Shown piece by piece: positions 6,805-15,171 of a DNA stretch of 30,933 nt. Made by a program: the position numbers and the translations under genes. The DNA is from UBA4655 sp964585575 (lineage in GTDB: Bacteria > Planctomycetota > Planctomycetia > Pirellulales > UBA1268). Position 1 is the stretch's first letter. Each line of letters begins with the position of its first letter. The DNA lies in contig CAZPEM010000020.1 of assembly GCA_964585575.1 (NCBI GenBank), positions 1-30,933 on the forward strand, given 5' to 3'. The notes beneath the pieces are model-generated. The model was not told the origin of the DNA. It worked only from the letters and a program-made list of their open reading frames with translations, and did not search any database.

Positions 6805-7757
6805 AGCGCCGCTCCCGGTGCGGCATCCGCACCAGCCGTACGATCGAGAAATCGCTGGTATGTCCGGGCGAGAGCCTCTCGCAGTGGAGTGGCTGCCTGC
6901 CATCCGAGGTCGTGAAGCACGGTGGAATCCAGGAGTTTGCGTGGCATTCCGTCGGGCTTCGAAGCATCGAACACGAGCCGGCCCCGGAAGCCGACGATGT
7001 CGGCGATCATCTGGGAGACTTCACGAATTGTAAGTTCCGTTCCCCCTCCAAGATTAATTGGTGTTTCGTCATCATACCGGTCTAGCACCAGAACGCAGGC
7101 TTCCGCCAGATCGTCCGCATACAGGAATTCCCGCCGGGGTTCTCCGGTTCCCCACAGCGTAATTTCCGCGTCGTTCCGCGTCTTGGATGCATGCATTCTC
7201 GCCATCAAGGCGGGGATGACGTGCGATCCCTCGGCGTCGAAAGAGGAGTCCGGCCCGAATACATCCGCTGGAATCGCGACGATGAATTGCACGCCGTACT
7301 GGCGCCGCAAGGCCGCACAGAGTTGCATGCCGGCGATCTTAGCGACGGCGTACGGTTCGCTCGTTGGCTCGAGTCGCCCGCTGCCGAGCTGATGAACCCG
7401 CATGGGCTGCTCGCAGTCCCTCGGGTAACAGCACGAACTCGCCAGATAAAGCAGTTTCTCGGCGCCGTGACGGGCGGCAGCGGTACAAACGCTGGTCGCC
7501 ACTAGAAGATTATCGGTCATTAAGTCGGCCGGCATCCGCTGGTTGAGCCCAATACCTCCCGACTTACCACCGGCTACCACTACACGGCGCGGACGCGCAG
7601 CCGCGAAGAACGTGTGGACCGCGGCGGCATCGGTGAGCGGCAGTTCCTCGCGGGACGGTGCCGACACTCTCGCACCGGTCCGCTCAAAAGCGCGGACAAG
7701 TGCACGCCCGATGAGCGTCTCACCGCCCGCTATGAACACGAAATCCGGGTCGCTCAT
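6801..7757 (-). CDS. GDP-L-fucose synthase-like SDR (WcaG/ColC family)
   Basis: This 318-residue extended SDR retains residues corresponding to the E. coli GDP-fucose synthase active site at identical numbering: Ser107 and Cys109 in SSCCYP, Tyr136 and Lys140 in YAVAK, and His179 in GSHVIPA. Other family blocks are GGIGLNQ, GRLEPTSEPYAVAKIAG, ALMARMH and LWGTGEPRREFLYADDLA. These enzymes epimerise at C3/C5 and reduce the C4 ketone of GDP-4-keto-6-deoxymannose. The ColC variant does this on a 3,6-dideoxy substrate, which would fit the ColD-like gene downstream. The nucleotide loop reads GGETLIG where GxxGxxG is usual, so the middle Gly is Thr. It overlaps both neighbours by 4 bp (ATGA), indicating translational coupling. 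No matching 4,6-dehydratase gene is visible in the window. Confidence 0.85.
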   Translation of the reverse strand: MSDPDFVFIAGGETLIGRALVRAFERTGARVSAPSREELPLTDAAAVHTFFAAARPRRVVVAGGKSGGIGLNQRMPADLMTDNLLVATSVCTAAARHGAEKLLYLASSCCYPRDCEQPMRVHQLGSGRLEPTSEPYAVAKIAGMQLCAALRRQYGVQFIVAIPADVFGPDSSFDAEGSHVIPALMARMHASKTRNDAEITLWGTGEPRREFLYADDLAEACVLVLDRYDDETPINLGGGTELTIREVSQMIADIVGFRGRLVFDASKPDGMPRKLLDSTVLHDLGWQAATPLREALARTYQRFLDRTAGADAAPGAAL

Positions 7758-8509
7758 GTCTCGGGAACTCCCAGGCTGTTGGATTCAGGACCCATGAAAA
7801 ACCCCTGAGCAGCAGCATATGACTCGGGCGTGCCAATGTCGATGAACCGACCACTTGTACGGTGCCCGCGCAGACCGGTGGCCAGCCAAACGGGAAACAC
7901 CTCTCTCTCGAGCGACACGGCACGTGCGGCCGGAATAGCGTCGACGTGTTCCGACTCCATCAAGTAAAGCCCTGCATTGATCCAGCCGTTGCCCGAGACC
8001 TCGCCTTTCTCCATGAACGATCTAATATCTCCCTCTGGCCCGCATTCGACCCGGCCGTAGCGGCGAGAGTCCGCCACCTCGACGAGGAGCAGCGTCGGAA
8101 TCCGGCCAGACCGACGATAGCCCTCGAGAAACGCGTCGAGATTAGCTTCCGTATAGGAGTCGCCATTGAGCACGAGCCACGTCCCGCCGCCGGCGATCGG
8201 CAGGGCCCGGCGGAGAGCGCCGCCAGTGCCCAGCGGCTGTTCTTCTCGCGAAAAAGTGACAAATGCGGACCCATTCCGGGCGGACAAAGACGCTTCGACC
8301 TCCGATGCACCGTGCCCGGTGCAAATGACAATGCGGCGGATGCCAACTGCCTCGACCTGATCAATAATCCGCGTGAGAAAAGGTCTTCCCGCCACGTCTG
8401 CAATTGTCTTCTGCCGGTGGCCGAGGACCGGCCGCAGGCGGGTGCCGAGCCCCCCCGCCAGCACGACGGCCGTCACGTCGCTCCATTCGCCGGTCTGCGT
8501 GCCACTCAT
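7754..8509 (-). CDS. hddC: sugar-1-phosphate nucleotidyltransferase, heptose-1-P guanylyltransferase-like
   Basis: The 251-residue protein has the nucleotidyltransferase signature LAGGLGTRLRP (17-27), then IADVAGRPFL, EQPLGTGGALR and the metal-binding NGD (115-117). Its C-terminal FIDIGTPESYAAAQ is the usual end of HddC/RmlA-like short enzymes. HddC joins GTP to D-glycero-alpha-D-manno-heptose 1-phosphate, forming GDP-heptose. Substrate assignment rests on the neighbours (heptose kinase, gmhB), since family motifs alone do not separate GTP, CTP and TTP enzymes. The gene is coupled by a 4-bp overlap to the following fucose-synthase-like gene and starts 9 bp after the upstream SDR stop. Confidence 0.7.
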   Translation of the reverse strand: MSGTQTGEWSDVTAVVLAGGLGTRLRPVLGHRQKTIADVAGRPFLTRIIDQVEAVGIRRIVICTGHGASEVEASLSARNGSAFVTFSREEQPLGTGGALRRALPIAGGGTWLVLNGDSYTEANLDAFLEGYRRSGRIPTLLLVEVADSRRYGRVECGPEGDIRSFMEKGEVSGNGWINAGLYLMESEHVDAIPAARAVSLEREVFPVWLATGLRGHRTSGRFIDIGTPESYAAAQGFFMGPESNSLGVPET

Positions 8510-8518
8510 GAAAGGCCG

Positions 8519-9466
8519 TCAGCAGTTGCCGTACACCGTCTTGCGCATCATGCGGTAGGCCTTGATCAATTCGGCGATGCCGTCGTCAAGCGACCGTTTT
8601 GCTTCGAAGCCGGCCTCCCGCAGCCGCTGATTGGAGACGATGTAGTTCCGTTTGTCAGGGTCGCTGCCAACCTCCGAAAAGTGAATGTAAAATTGTGGGA
8701 CGTGCTGCTTCACTTTCAGCGCAAGCTCCTCTTTTGAGAGGTTGGCAGCATCGAGTCCGGCGTTGAACGGCCTGCCGACCATCTTTTCCCGATGTGCGAT
8801 GCAGTGAAGGAAGCAATCGGCGACGTCCCGAATGTGGATGTAGTTCCGCTTGAAGTCCTTCTCAAAGATCACGAGGTAACCATCAGTGACCGCCGCATAC
8901 ACGAAATGGTTGACAAGCAGGTCGATGCGCATCCGGGGCGAAGTGCCAAACACCGTTGCGAGCCGAAGCGTGATCGCGTTCGGGCTCGAGAGAACGTCTT
9001 CCTCGGCCTCCACCTTCGTGCGGCCATAGAGCGAGATAGGTTCGAGCGGCGTGTCCTCCGTGCAAAACTGGGCGCCTGACTTGGTGCCGTAGCCGCTATT
9101 GGTCGTCGGATAGACGATCAATTGATCCTTGGACCGCAGCCTATTCACCATCCGTATCGCGTCGCGGTTCACCGCATTGGCTGCATGCGGATCGCGATCA
9201 CAGAGCGGCGCTCCAACCAGGGCCGCAAGCGGAATTACGACGTCGGCTTGTTTCAGAAGCCGGGCTACCGTGGCCTCGTCACGCGCATCGCCCCGAACGA
9301 TCTCGACTCGTGGATTTGCGCAGAGGTGAAAAAGTGACGTTTGCCCGAACATGAAACTGTCGAGAACCGTGACTGAGTGCCCGGCCTCGAGCAGCCGTTC
9401 ACAGAGCACTGAGCCCAGATAACCGGCGCCACCGGTAATGAGAATCCGCGATTGCATACTCGTCAT
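8519..9466 (-). CDS. NAD-dependent epimerase/dehydratase-type SDR of unknown sugar specificity
   Basis: This 315-residue extended SDR has a TGGAGYLG cofactor loop (11-18) and a YGRTK active site (Tyr147, Lys151). The catalytic Ser/Thr region reads YPTTNSGYG (about 119-127). It lacks the T-D/S-E signature of 4,6-dehydratases, so I do not assign it to that step. RNYIHIRDVADCFLHCI is the usual substrate-loop region. It probably epimerises, reduces or oxidises a nucleotide sugar made by this locus. The start is uncertain: the ATG at 9466 has AGGAG only 3 nt upstream, while an internal ATG at 9457 has a longer spacing. A 434-bp gap separates it from the upstream fusion gene, so it may have its own promoter. 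Confidence 0.75.
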   Translation of the reverse strand: MTSMQSRILITGGAGYLGSVLCERLLEAGHSVTVLDSFMFGQTSLFHLCANPRVEIVRGDARDEATVARLLKQADVVIPLAALVGAPLCDRDPHAANAVNRDAIRMVNRLRSKDQLIVYPTTNSGYGTKSGAQFCTEDTPLEPISLYGRTKVEAEEDVLSSPNAITLRLATVFGTSPRMRIDLLVNHFVYAAVTDGYLVIFEKDFKRNYIHIRDVADCFLHCIAHREKMVGRPFNAGLDAANLSKEELALKVKQHVPQFYIHFSEVGSDPDKRNYIVSNQRLREAGFEAKRSLDDGIAELIKAYRMMRKTVYGNC

Positions 9467-9900
9467 GTGCTCCTAATTCTGCAATTGGCTTGTCCCATCT
9501 TCGCTGCGAATCAGTCTAGCCCGCAAAGAAGCGAATGCGAACCGAAGGGAACTGGCATTGCGGAATCACGCGCGAGCACAGAACAGACTCGTGCGACTCA
9601 GGGCTGTTGGGATTGCTTGGGTTGTCGGAAGACTCATGGTGATCCGGGCGGCACTTCGTGCGGCAAGGCGAGCGGGGACTGGAGCATCCGACCCCCGGGT
9701 TCATGATCCGCCATCGCCTGCCCTGCCACCACTGTTGGAACCAGCTTCGATAAATTCGGTTGCGCCGCGTGAACCTGCCCCTCCAACAAGCTGGCAGCGT
9801 GCGGCGCGGGGACCAGCGTGGCGAGGCCCAGGGTCGCAATCACGACCGACAATTCAGGGTTCGGGGGAGAGTCTGGCGTGGACAGAGCCGACTGGTTTCT
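9467..9900 (-). other. 434-bp spacer between the SDR and fusion genes; possible small secreted ORF
   Basis: No recognised gene. On the minus strand a frame from a TTG at 9852 to 9634 would encode 72 residues. Its hydrophobic N-terminus (MSVVIATLGLATLVPAPHAAS) resembles a signal peptide, but there is no clear ribosome binding site and the rest is not recognisable. It may be a chance frame, a short exported peptide or a gene remnant. No convincing terminator or repeat was found. Confidence 0.25.
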
Positions 9901-11946
9901 TCAGGCGTCCTTGGTCGCAGTTTGATAAGCGACTTGTTTCCACGGCAGGCAAGCGACCGACGACACTAACGCCACTGTTCCAACGACGGCCAGCACAACC
10001 ACGACTTGCTGCATGCTCGAGTGCCACCGCGCGAGGCAGACGAGATAACAGGCCCCGCAGGCGAGCAGCGGGATGGCGACGGCGAAACGGCGCTGGGCGA
10101 GCTCGAAATTCATGACGAAGAACGTCAGGCTCAAGGGACACAATCCCCAGACCATGAGCCGCACGAGCGGCACAAGGTCGGCCGACTGCCTTCCCGATAA
10201 GGCCGCAAGCACGGCCTCCGCAAACAGGCTACAGAACCCTGCCGCGCCACCGATCAGAAGACACGCGAGCACGAGCGCCTTTGTCAGTGTGCGCCAGTCT
10301 GCCTGACTGACGGAGCCGTGCGATACAACCTTCGGAAACATCGCCATCACGATCGGCTGCGGCAGGAAAAGGATGATACGGCCGACCATTGCGACCACGG
10401 CGTATCGGCCAGCTTCCTCGGGAGGGAAGAAGTGTTTCGCGAGCACGAGATCAGCGTTCATCAGGATTGCATAACCGGCGTAGGCGATCGCATAACCGAC
10501 GCAGTAGCGGTAGAATACCAGCGGGCGTCCGGCCTCCGCCGAGTGGCGTCCGAGCACCTGAACCAAGCCGACGAAGCCGCAGATCGCCATCAGGAGCATC
10601 GACGTCGAATGCCCAAGTAATGCCCCGGTCGCCGCACCTCCTGCCGCCACGAGCGCGACGGCCGCGCAGAGCCTCAGGAAACTCGTCGCGGCTCCGATGC
10701 CGGCGATCCAGCCGAAGGCCTGTGCCCCCTGGAGTGCGCCCAGGTACGTCGACCCTACGGCGTTCAAGCTCGCCGCCAAGGCAGTCAGCAGAAGCGGCGT
10801 GGGTCCCTCCACCCGGAGATAATCCGCCAGCGCTCCCTGACAGGCGACGAGCGGTACCCAGACAGCCGCTCCGGCGATAAACAGGTCACGGGTAACGACC
10901 GAGACCAGCCGTGCCGCTCGTTCAGGTTCACCTTCTCTGAGAAATCCGGCCGTGAAGTGAGCCACGGCCCATGGCAGTGCTCCGAGCGGGATGGTGATCG
11001 CCGCAAAGACGCCGAGCATGGCTACCAAAGTGCCGTACTGCACCTCGTCGAGCATCCGCATCATAGCAGCCTGGAAAACCAGGTTGCCCACGTTCGCCAC
11101 TTGGGCGCACGTGAGCAAGATAACGCTGTGTCCGACGAGATGATCCTGTTCAATCCCGTCGCAGTGCTTCAGGCGACCGATGATTTGGTTGTAAACGCCG
11201 GCGATCCAGCGGCTAGGGGAATAGGGCAGCCGCAGGCGGACGATTGCCGGCAGCATCTCCGCCGAAACGGCACCGGTCTGGTTCTTTGCATCCGTGACGT
11301 CGTGCTGTGTGGTCGGGATTTCGACGATGGTGCAGCCGGCCCGCTCGAGCTGGAACAACAGGTCCATGTCGAACGTGCAGCGGTCGATGCCAAGTGTGTC
11401 GAGCACCGCGTTCAGCGCATGACGTTTCATCAACATGGCACGGCAGTGCGTGTCGGGCAGCCTCGAGCCGAAGAAGAGCCGTGCGAGCAGATTGAACGCC
11501 CGTGAGGCGATGCGCCGACCCAAGGGCTGCCGCGGCCCGACCTGCGCCCCGTTGCAACAGACGGATGCCACTGCCACGTCGGCATCGCCAAGGCAATCAA
11601 GGAAGTCCTGAAATGCCTCGGGCGGCGGTGATCCGTCGGCATCCACGAAGCCAACGAGTCTTCCTTTGGCCTCCCGGAACCCCATGATGAGGGCGCTTCT
11701 CTTGCCGATTCCGTGCGAGTCCACAATGTAATGAAGTTGGGGATGTCGTTCCGCGTGACGCCTTGCCGCGTCTGCTGTGTAATCCGTCGAGCCATTGACC
11801 ACGACGATGAACTCCACGTCGTTTCCGTATCGCCGCGCGAAGAAGGGTACATAAGCGTCGAGCATCCGCCCGATCCTGTCACCCTTGTTGTGGGCGGGAA
11901 TGACAATGGAAAGTCGCGCGGGGCGTTGAGGTGAATCGGGGTTCAT
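9901..11946 (-). CDS. fusion of GT2 glycosyltransferase and Wzx/MOP-type polysaccharide flippase
   Basis: A 681-residue single chain. Residues 1 to about 260 are a family 2 glycosyltransferase. SIVIPAHNKGDRI opens the domain, VVVNGSTDYT (48-57) is the nucleotide-binding segment, GIGKRSALIMGF follows, and FVDADGS (100-106) holds the metal-binding DxD. Its layout is close to dolichol-phosphate-sugar synthases. From about residue 268 to the end is a chain of hydrophobic segments (ILLTCAQVANVGNLVFQAA, YGTLVAMLGVFAAITIP and onward, roughly a dozen). These are typical of Wzx/MOP exporters, including an NxDLVLAKHFFPPEEAGRYA-like block. One polypeptide might thus add a sugar on the cytoplasmic face and flip the lipid-linked glycan. 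The reading frame is continuous with no internal stop, so the fusion appears genuine. Confidence 0.85.
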   Translation of the reverse strand: MNPDSPQRPARLSIVIPAHNKGDRIGRMLDAYVPFFARRYGNDVEFIVVVNGSTDYTADAARRHAERHPQLHYIVDSHGIGKRSALIMGFREAKGRLVGFVDADGSPPPEAFQDFLDCLGDADVAVASVCCNGAQVGPRQPLGRRIASRAFNLLARLFFGSRLPDTHCRAMLMKRHALNAVLDTLGIDRCTFDMDLLFQLERAGCTIVEIPTTQHDVTDAKNQTGAVSAEMLPAIVRLRLPYSPSRWIAGVYNQIIGRLKHCDGIEQDHLVGHSVILLTCAQVANVGNLVFQAAMMRMLDEVQYGTLVAMLGVFAAITIPLGALPWAVAHFTAGFLREGEPERAARLVSVVTRDLFIAGAAVWVPLVACQGALADYLRVEGPTPLLLTALAASLNAVGSTYLGALQGAQAFGWIAGIGAATSFLRLCAAVALVAAGGAATGALLGHSTSMLLMAICGFVGLVQVLGRHSAEAGRPLVFYRYCVGYAIAYAGYAILMNADLVLAKHFFPPEEAGRYAVVAMVGRIILFLPQPIVMAMFPKVVSHGSVSQADWRTLTKALVLACLLIGGAAGFCSLFAEAVLAALSGRQSADLVPLVRLMVWGLCPLSLTFFVMNFELAQRRFAVAIPLLACGACYLVCLARWHSSMQQVVVVLAVVGTVALVSSVACLPWKQVAYQTATKDA

Positions 11947-12253
11947 GCGCTGACCGCCAGTGTGGCGACTTTCGCAATGCCGTCGCCAAATCGATGCGGT
12001 AGGAACTGCATACTGCCGCTCTCCCTGGTAAAGGGCCGAAAGGTCATCGGACGCTTGTGCGCGACGTGATTGAAGTCAAGGACCGGCGGCGTTTCCGAGA
12101 GGCGAGATCTGGCAAGCCGGGGTTCGCGTCCGGTCGGAGATGCGGCACACGAGCGGGCGGGGCCGGGGCGGCTTGGTTCCCGCAGCCATGTCCTGGCATT
12201 TCAGACGCGGGCTCTGGCGATTCGCTCTCCGTGGCGAGAACTGGTGTCACGAC
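11947..12253. other. 307-bp non-coding spacer upstream of the GT2-flippase gene
   Basis: I see no convincing gene on either strand. Short open frames here lack ribosome binding sites and recognisable motifs. The stretch probably carries the promoter of the minus-strand glycan operon and the outer end of the adjacent IS5-type remnant. I could not find matching terminal inverted repeats for that remnant. Confidence 0.4.
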
Positions 12254-12870
12254 CTAAAATACCGATAGAAATGACTTCAAATTAAGCTGGCGAAGGATGA
12301 TCATCAGCAATAAGACCTTCAGGAATACCAGGAACATCTTGGACGTGCGCCCATATGGAAAGACGATTTCATGCCGAACGATAATTGTTCGGGCTTGTCA
12401 GTGTCTTTCCACGGTCCTTTTTAAGGTCCATCGACGACGGCCATGACAGAAAAGTCTGTCATCTTGGAAGACAGGCCTCTTGCAATCCGACCAATGAAGA
12501 TAGATCAACCCGATCTCGGGATTCTTCAGCCTCAACTGCAGGGTGTCACTGTCGGCCGCCTTGTCGTAGATGAGCCGTCGTGGCTTTGTCGACTGACAGC
12601 CGGGGCCGGATCGCGAGACGGCCAGGGGGCCACCCAGACGCCTGCGTGCTCCGACTCCTGCAGTCGGCGACAGCACGTCGCGGGCGATGGATACTGCGGT
12701 AGAAGATTCTTCCAGAGTGCGCTGCCGCGGAGCTCTTTAACGATGCCCTCGAAGCGGCGGCGATCATCGGCGCATTTCTTTGTACCATTTTGGAAGGCTT
12801 CCGCATCGGGACGCATGGCTCGATCTTCGACCATTGATTCGTAAGTCAGTTCGTATGGGTGGCGGCTCAT
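12254..12870 (-). pseudogene. IS5-family transposase remnant (frameshifted, internal deletion, in-frame stop)
   Basis: From the ATG at 12870 a frame encodes DDRRRFEGIVKELRGSALW, then LLPQYPSPATCCRRLQ and EHAGVW. This is the N-terminal helical domain of IS5-type transposases (usual form DDRRxxEGILWVLRTGAPW...LP..YPSPSTCWRRL..WE..GVW). In a second frame, RRLIYDKAADSDTLQLRLK and a block ending RRRWTLKRTVERH match the C-terminal DDE part (LIADKAYDSDPLR...RRYRRRWKVERTFAWL). After a TGA at 12398-12400 the same frame continues QARTIIVRHEIVFPYG and MFLVFLKVLLLMIILRQLN to a stop at 12254, matching the family C-terminus. The middle, holding the first catalytic Asp residues, is missing. The element is dead. 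No clear terminal repeats were located. Confidence 0.75.
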
Positions 12871-12957
12871 CGAAACACTCGTGTCGATCAGCGGTGTAGT
12901 CGAAGGTCCTTGCGAAGTGGAAATTTAGGCCTGACTGGGTTTTGAAGCCGTCTCTAC

Positions 12958-13638
12958 ATGCTACGTCGCCTGCAGCAAGTCTACCATCGCGTCTGTCCTC
13001 GGTTTGAGGTCACCAAGCGACTCTACGGTCTCCGCTGCCGGCTCAACATAAATGATCACCTAATGTGGCTGGTGTTTCCGCAGGCGAGGACGATCGAGGC
13101 CAAAAGTCGCGAGTTGATGAGTCGAAACTGGGGAACGGTTTGGGACATCGGCTGCAACTTCGGCTTTTATTCGATGATGGCTGCCCGATCGGGTAATCGT
13201 GTCATCGCATTCGACATGTCGCCCTTGGCCGTGCAGATGCTCGAACGCAGCTGCCTGCTCAATCACGTTGCCGTGACCACCGTGGCCCAGGCCCTGACGC
13301 TCATCCCGCGGGACTACGCGGCGCCGGACACGAGCGCCTGCACGAATCGGTGCAGCGACGGCGGCGGGGGACTGCGCAGCATCGCCTATCTGGAGGCCGC
13401 TGCCCGCTTTGGCATGCCCGCATTCATCAAGATGGATATCGAGGGCGGCGAACGGGAGTTTCTCGAGTCTGTCGAGTTCCAGGAATGGATACAGGACAAC
13501 CGGATCACGTTGCTCGCGGAGATGCACCACGGCTACACTCTTGCGGCTGCCGCGTTTCCGGCCATGGTTCGCCGGCAGGTCGATCACGACCACCTGCTGC
13601 TCGAGCCGCTCGCCCTTGTCGGCCGCGGCCCGCGATAA
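12958..13638 (+). CDS. FkbM-family SAM-dependent methyltransferase
   Basis: The 226-residue protein carries VWDIGCNFGFYS (61-72), the SAM-binding motif I of FkbM methyltransferases. VIAFDMSPLAVQMLERSCLLN (acidic loop, motif II region) follows, then FIKMDIEGGEREFL (from about 156), the hallmark FkbM block. FkbM enzymes usually O-methylate sugars or other small molecules; a role in methylating a glycan residue fits the locus. It is the only intact gene between two decayed insertion sequences and faces away from the minus-strand operon. No strong ribosome binding site precedes the ATG. The interval between motif II and DIEGGE is rich in small residues (SDGGGG), but the frame is intact. Confidence 0.8.
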   Translation: MLRRLQQVYHRVCPRFEVTKRLYGLRCRLNINDHLMWLVFPQARTIEAKSRELMSRNWGTVWDIGCNFGFYSMMAARSGNRVIAFDMSPLAVQMLERSCLLNHVAVTTVAQALTLIPRDYAAPDTSACTNRCSDGGGGLRSIAYLEAAARFGMPAFIKMDIEGGEREFLESVEFQEWIQDNRITLLAEMHHGYTLAAAAFPAMVRRQVDHDHLLLEPLALVGRGPR

Positions 13639-13776
13639 GCATCGCCGAAATCGATACCATGAGTCCGTTCGGCACGTGTCCAACGCGGCAGTCGTCGCCG
13701 GTTGCTGAGGTTGAAGGCCGGGGTGCATGTGTCGCCCCAGATAGATAAAGCAACCCCTCTTCTGTAAATGCCGGAA

Positions 13777-13793
13777 TGAGCGGGCGGGTCATC
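13777..13793 (+). repeat. left terminal inverted repeat of the IS256-type element
   Basis: It shares the perfect 11-base core GGCGGGTCATC with the right end, plus an outer TGA; three mismatches lie between them. The transposase stop codon lies within it, typical of compact insertion sequences. Confidence 0.6.
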
Positions 13794-14961
13794 TGGCTGT
13801 CACGTTCAGGTAAGACCGTTGGGTCTCCCATTTGTCAATTATCTTGCGGAGGACCGCAGACATGAGTTGGAGCGGTGATGTCTCGTTGGGCAACAGGGTG
13901 GCGACAGACAAGGGTGCGGCGTTTGATCTCCTGGTTGAGTCGTTCGAGACCGTTGTTGGGCCTTAGCCGCTTTCGGCGGCCGGCCGGGAGGGCGAAGATG
14001 GGGGAGGGCGTCGGGGGTGTTCTCCTCGAGCCGGCTGGGCGGGGGCGGTCCTGTGATGGCGGGCGACCTTGTCCTTGACTCTCCGATCAGCCTCGGCACG
14101 GTTGTCGGCGTTGTAGATGTGCCTGATGTCATCGGCGACTTCGACCCGCATCGAGACCATGAGGACATGAGCCATGGCGTTCTGGCTCGTGTGGAACCAG
14201 CACCGCTGCCAGGGCACTCCTTGCATGGTCGCATGCCGGGCCGCCTTGAGCCCTGCGTGGTCGTCGCTGACTATGAGCTTCACGCCGTACATGCCTCGTT
14301 CCTGGCGGGCCTGAAGGAACTCCCGCCGGCGGGGCTCAGCCTCGCTCATGGCCGCGCTGCCGCCGAGGATAGACCGCTTGCTATCGGCGGGCGATCCCGA
14401 TGGCGGTGAGCACCGAACGGGGCACGACGGCACCGCAATGGCGGACCTTGTCGTATCGAGCGTCGAGGATCAAGTACGTGCCCTCGCCAAGGGGCCGGTT
14501 CCGCCAGGCGGCCAGTTCTCGGCAGCCGCCTGACTGACCTGGGTGGAGGTGACTTGGAGGCCGCAGAACTCCTCAACGATCTTCGTGATCTTCCGAGTGC
14601 TGACGCCCCGGACGTATATCTCGGCGACCGCGAGTGTCATGGGCCGTTCGCTGCGCACTCCACGCTCGAGGCTCTTGGGATAGAAGGGGCGTCCCTCCTC
14701 GTCGTGGTAGTCGCGGGTCTGCGGGATCCGCAGGTGCGCCTCGCCGACACGAGTCCGGAGGGTCTTCGGCTTGAATCCGTTGGCGTAGCCTTGACGGTCG
14801 GCCGTTCTCTGATGAGACTCGGCCTTCAGAGTCTGCTCTCGATCGATCTGCATGGCACAGTTCATGATGATGCAACAGGCAGAGGCCATGGCCGCAGGGC
14901 CATGCTCGATCATGATTGCCGTGACGGCTTCAAAGACAGCACTTTCTTCTTGGTGGGTCAT
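13789..14961 (-). pseudogene. IS256-family transposase, multiple frameshifts
   Basis: The likely start is the ATG at 14961 (MTHQEESAV), preceded by AAGAAGG; an ATG at 15024 lies in the terminal repeat. The first frame reads LRIPQTRDYHDEEGRPFYPKS, RSERPMTLAVAEIYVRGVSTRKI and GLQVTSTQVSQAAAE, the IS256/IS285 N-terminal half. Near 14530 homology moves to another frame: WRNRPLGEGTYLILDARYDKVRH, with the first catalytic Asp. It then moves to a third: ILGGSAAMSEAE, GVKLIVSDDHAGLKAA (second Asp), GVPWQRCWFHTSQNA. Near 13980-13900 comes NNGLERLNQEIKRRT, then another shift to LPNETSPLQLMSAVLRKI and a stop at 13789. At least three frame changes make it inactive. The catalytic blocks themselves are still recognisable, so decay looks recent. 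Confidence 0.8.
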
Positions 14962-15006
14962 CGCAGGCGCCTTCTTGGGGTAGTAAGACACTTCCAAGAA
15001 AGCCTC

Positions 15007-15023
15007 GATGACCCGCCTTTTCA
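15007..15023 (-). repeat. right terminal inverted repeat of the IS256-type element
   Basis: GATGACCCGCC (15007-15017) is the exact complement of the left-end core GGCGGGTCATC. It lies upstream of the probable transposase start at 14961, where a terminal repeat is expected. Confidence 0.6.
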
Positions 15024-15041
15024 AATCGGCGGCCGGTAGGT

Positions 15042-15078
15042 GCCTGACCTCGTCTCGCTTCGCTCGACTCGGTCAGGC
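15042..15078. repeat. 8-bp inverted repeat (hairpin) just outside the IS256 end
   Basis: GCCTGACC at 15042-15049 pairs perfectly with GGTCAGGC at 15071-15078 across a 21-nt loop. No T-run follows, so it is not a standard terminator. It may be part of the target context, a folded mRNA leader of the downstream glycosyltransferase gene, or an outer part of the element. Confidence 0.45.
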
Positions 15079-15171
15079 CCTTATCGATGGTTTACAGAAG
15101 AGACGTTACACGATCCAGGCATTCCCCCGCCGACTCACGGGGTCGTCGGACGCGAGTTCTGGCGATTGATC

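Larger units (their letters stand above)
13777..15023 (-). mobile_element. degenerate IS256-family insertion sequence
   Basis: About 1.25 kb, bounded by a 17-bp inverted repeat matching at 14 of 17 positions: TGAGCGGGCGGGTCATC at 13777-13793, and the complement of TGAAAAGGCGGGTCATC at 15007-15023. Size and gene content fit the IS256 family (about 1.3 kb). The transposase inside is frameshifted. I did not detect a target-site duplication, so the exact ends may be a few bases outside these limits. Confidence 0.65.

Noticed and set aside
8519..9466. Assignment of this SDR as the GDP-heptose or GDP-mannose 4,6-dehydratase
   Set aside because: The active-site region reads TTNSGYG and lacks the acidic residue of the dehydratase signature; length and start also differ from Gmd-type proteins.
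9558..10115. Plus-strand open frame of 185 codons
   Set aside because: It has no motif or ribosome binding site, and half of it is antisense to the flippase domain.
13839..14409. Several overlapping open frames inside the IS256-type element
   Set aside because: They are shadows of, or shifted frames within, the degenerate transposase; only the frames carrying transposase blocks were used.
15042..15078. Hairpin as an intrinsic terminator
   Set aside because: The loop is 21 nt and no T-run follows on either strand, so it is listed only as an inverted repeat.
15040..15171. N-terminal extension of the GT4 gene to 15040
   Set aside because: The added 44 residues overlap a hairpin next to the IS end and do not resemble the start of a GT-B domain; the ATG at 15172 leads directly into the first beta strand.
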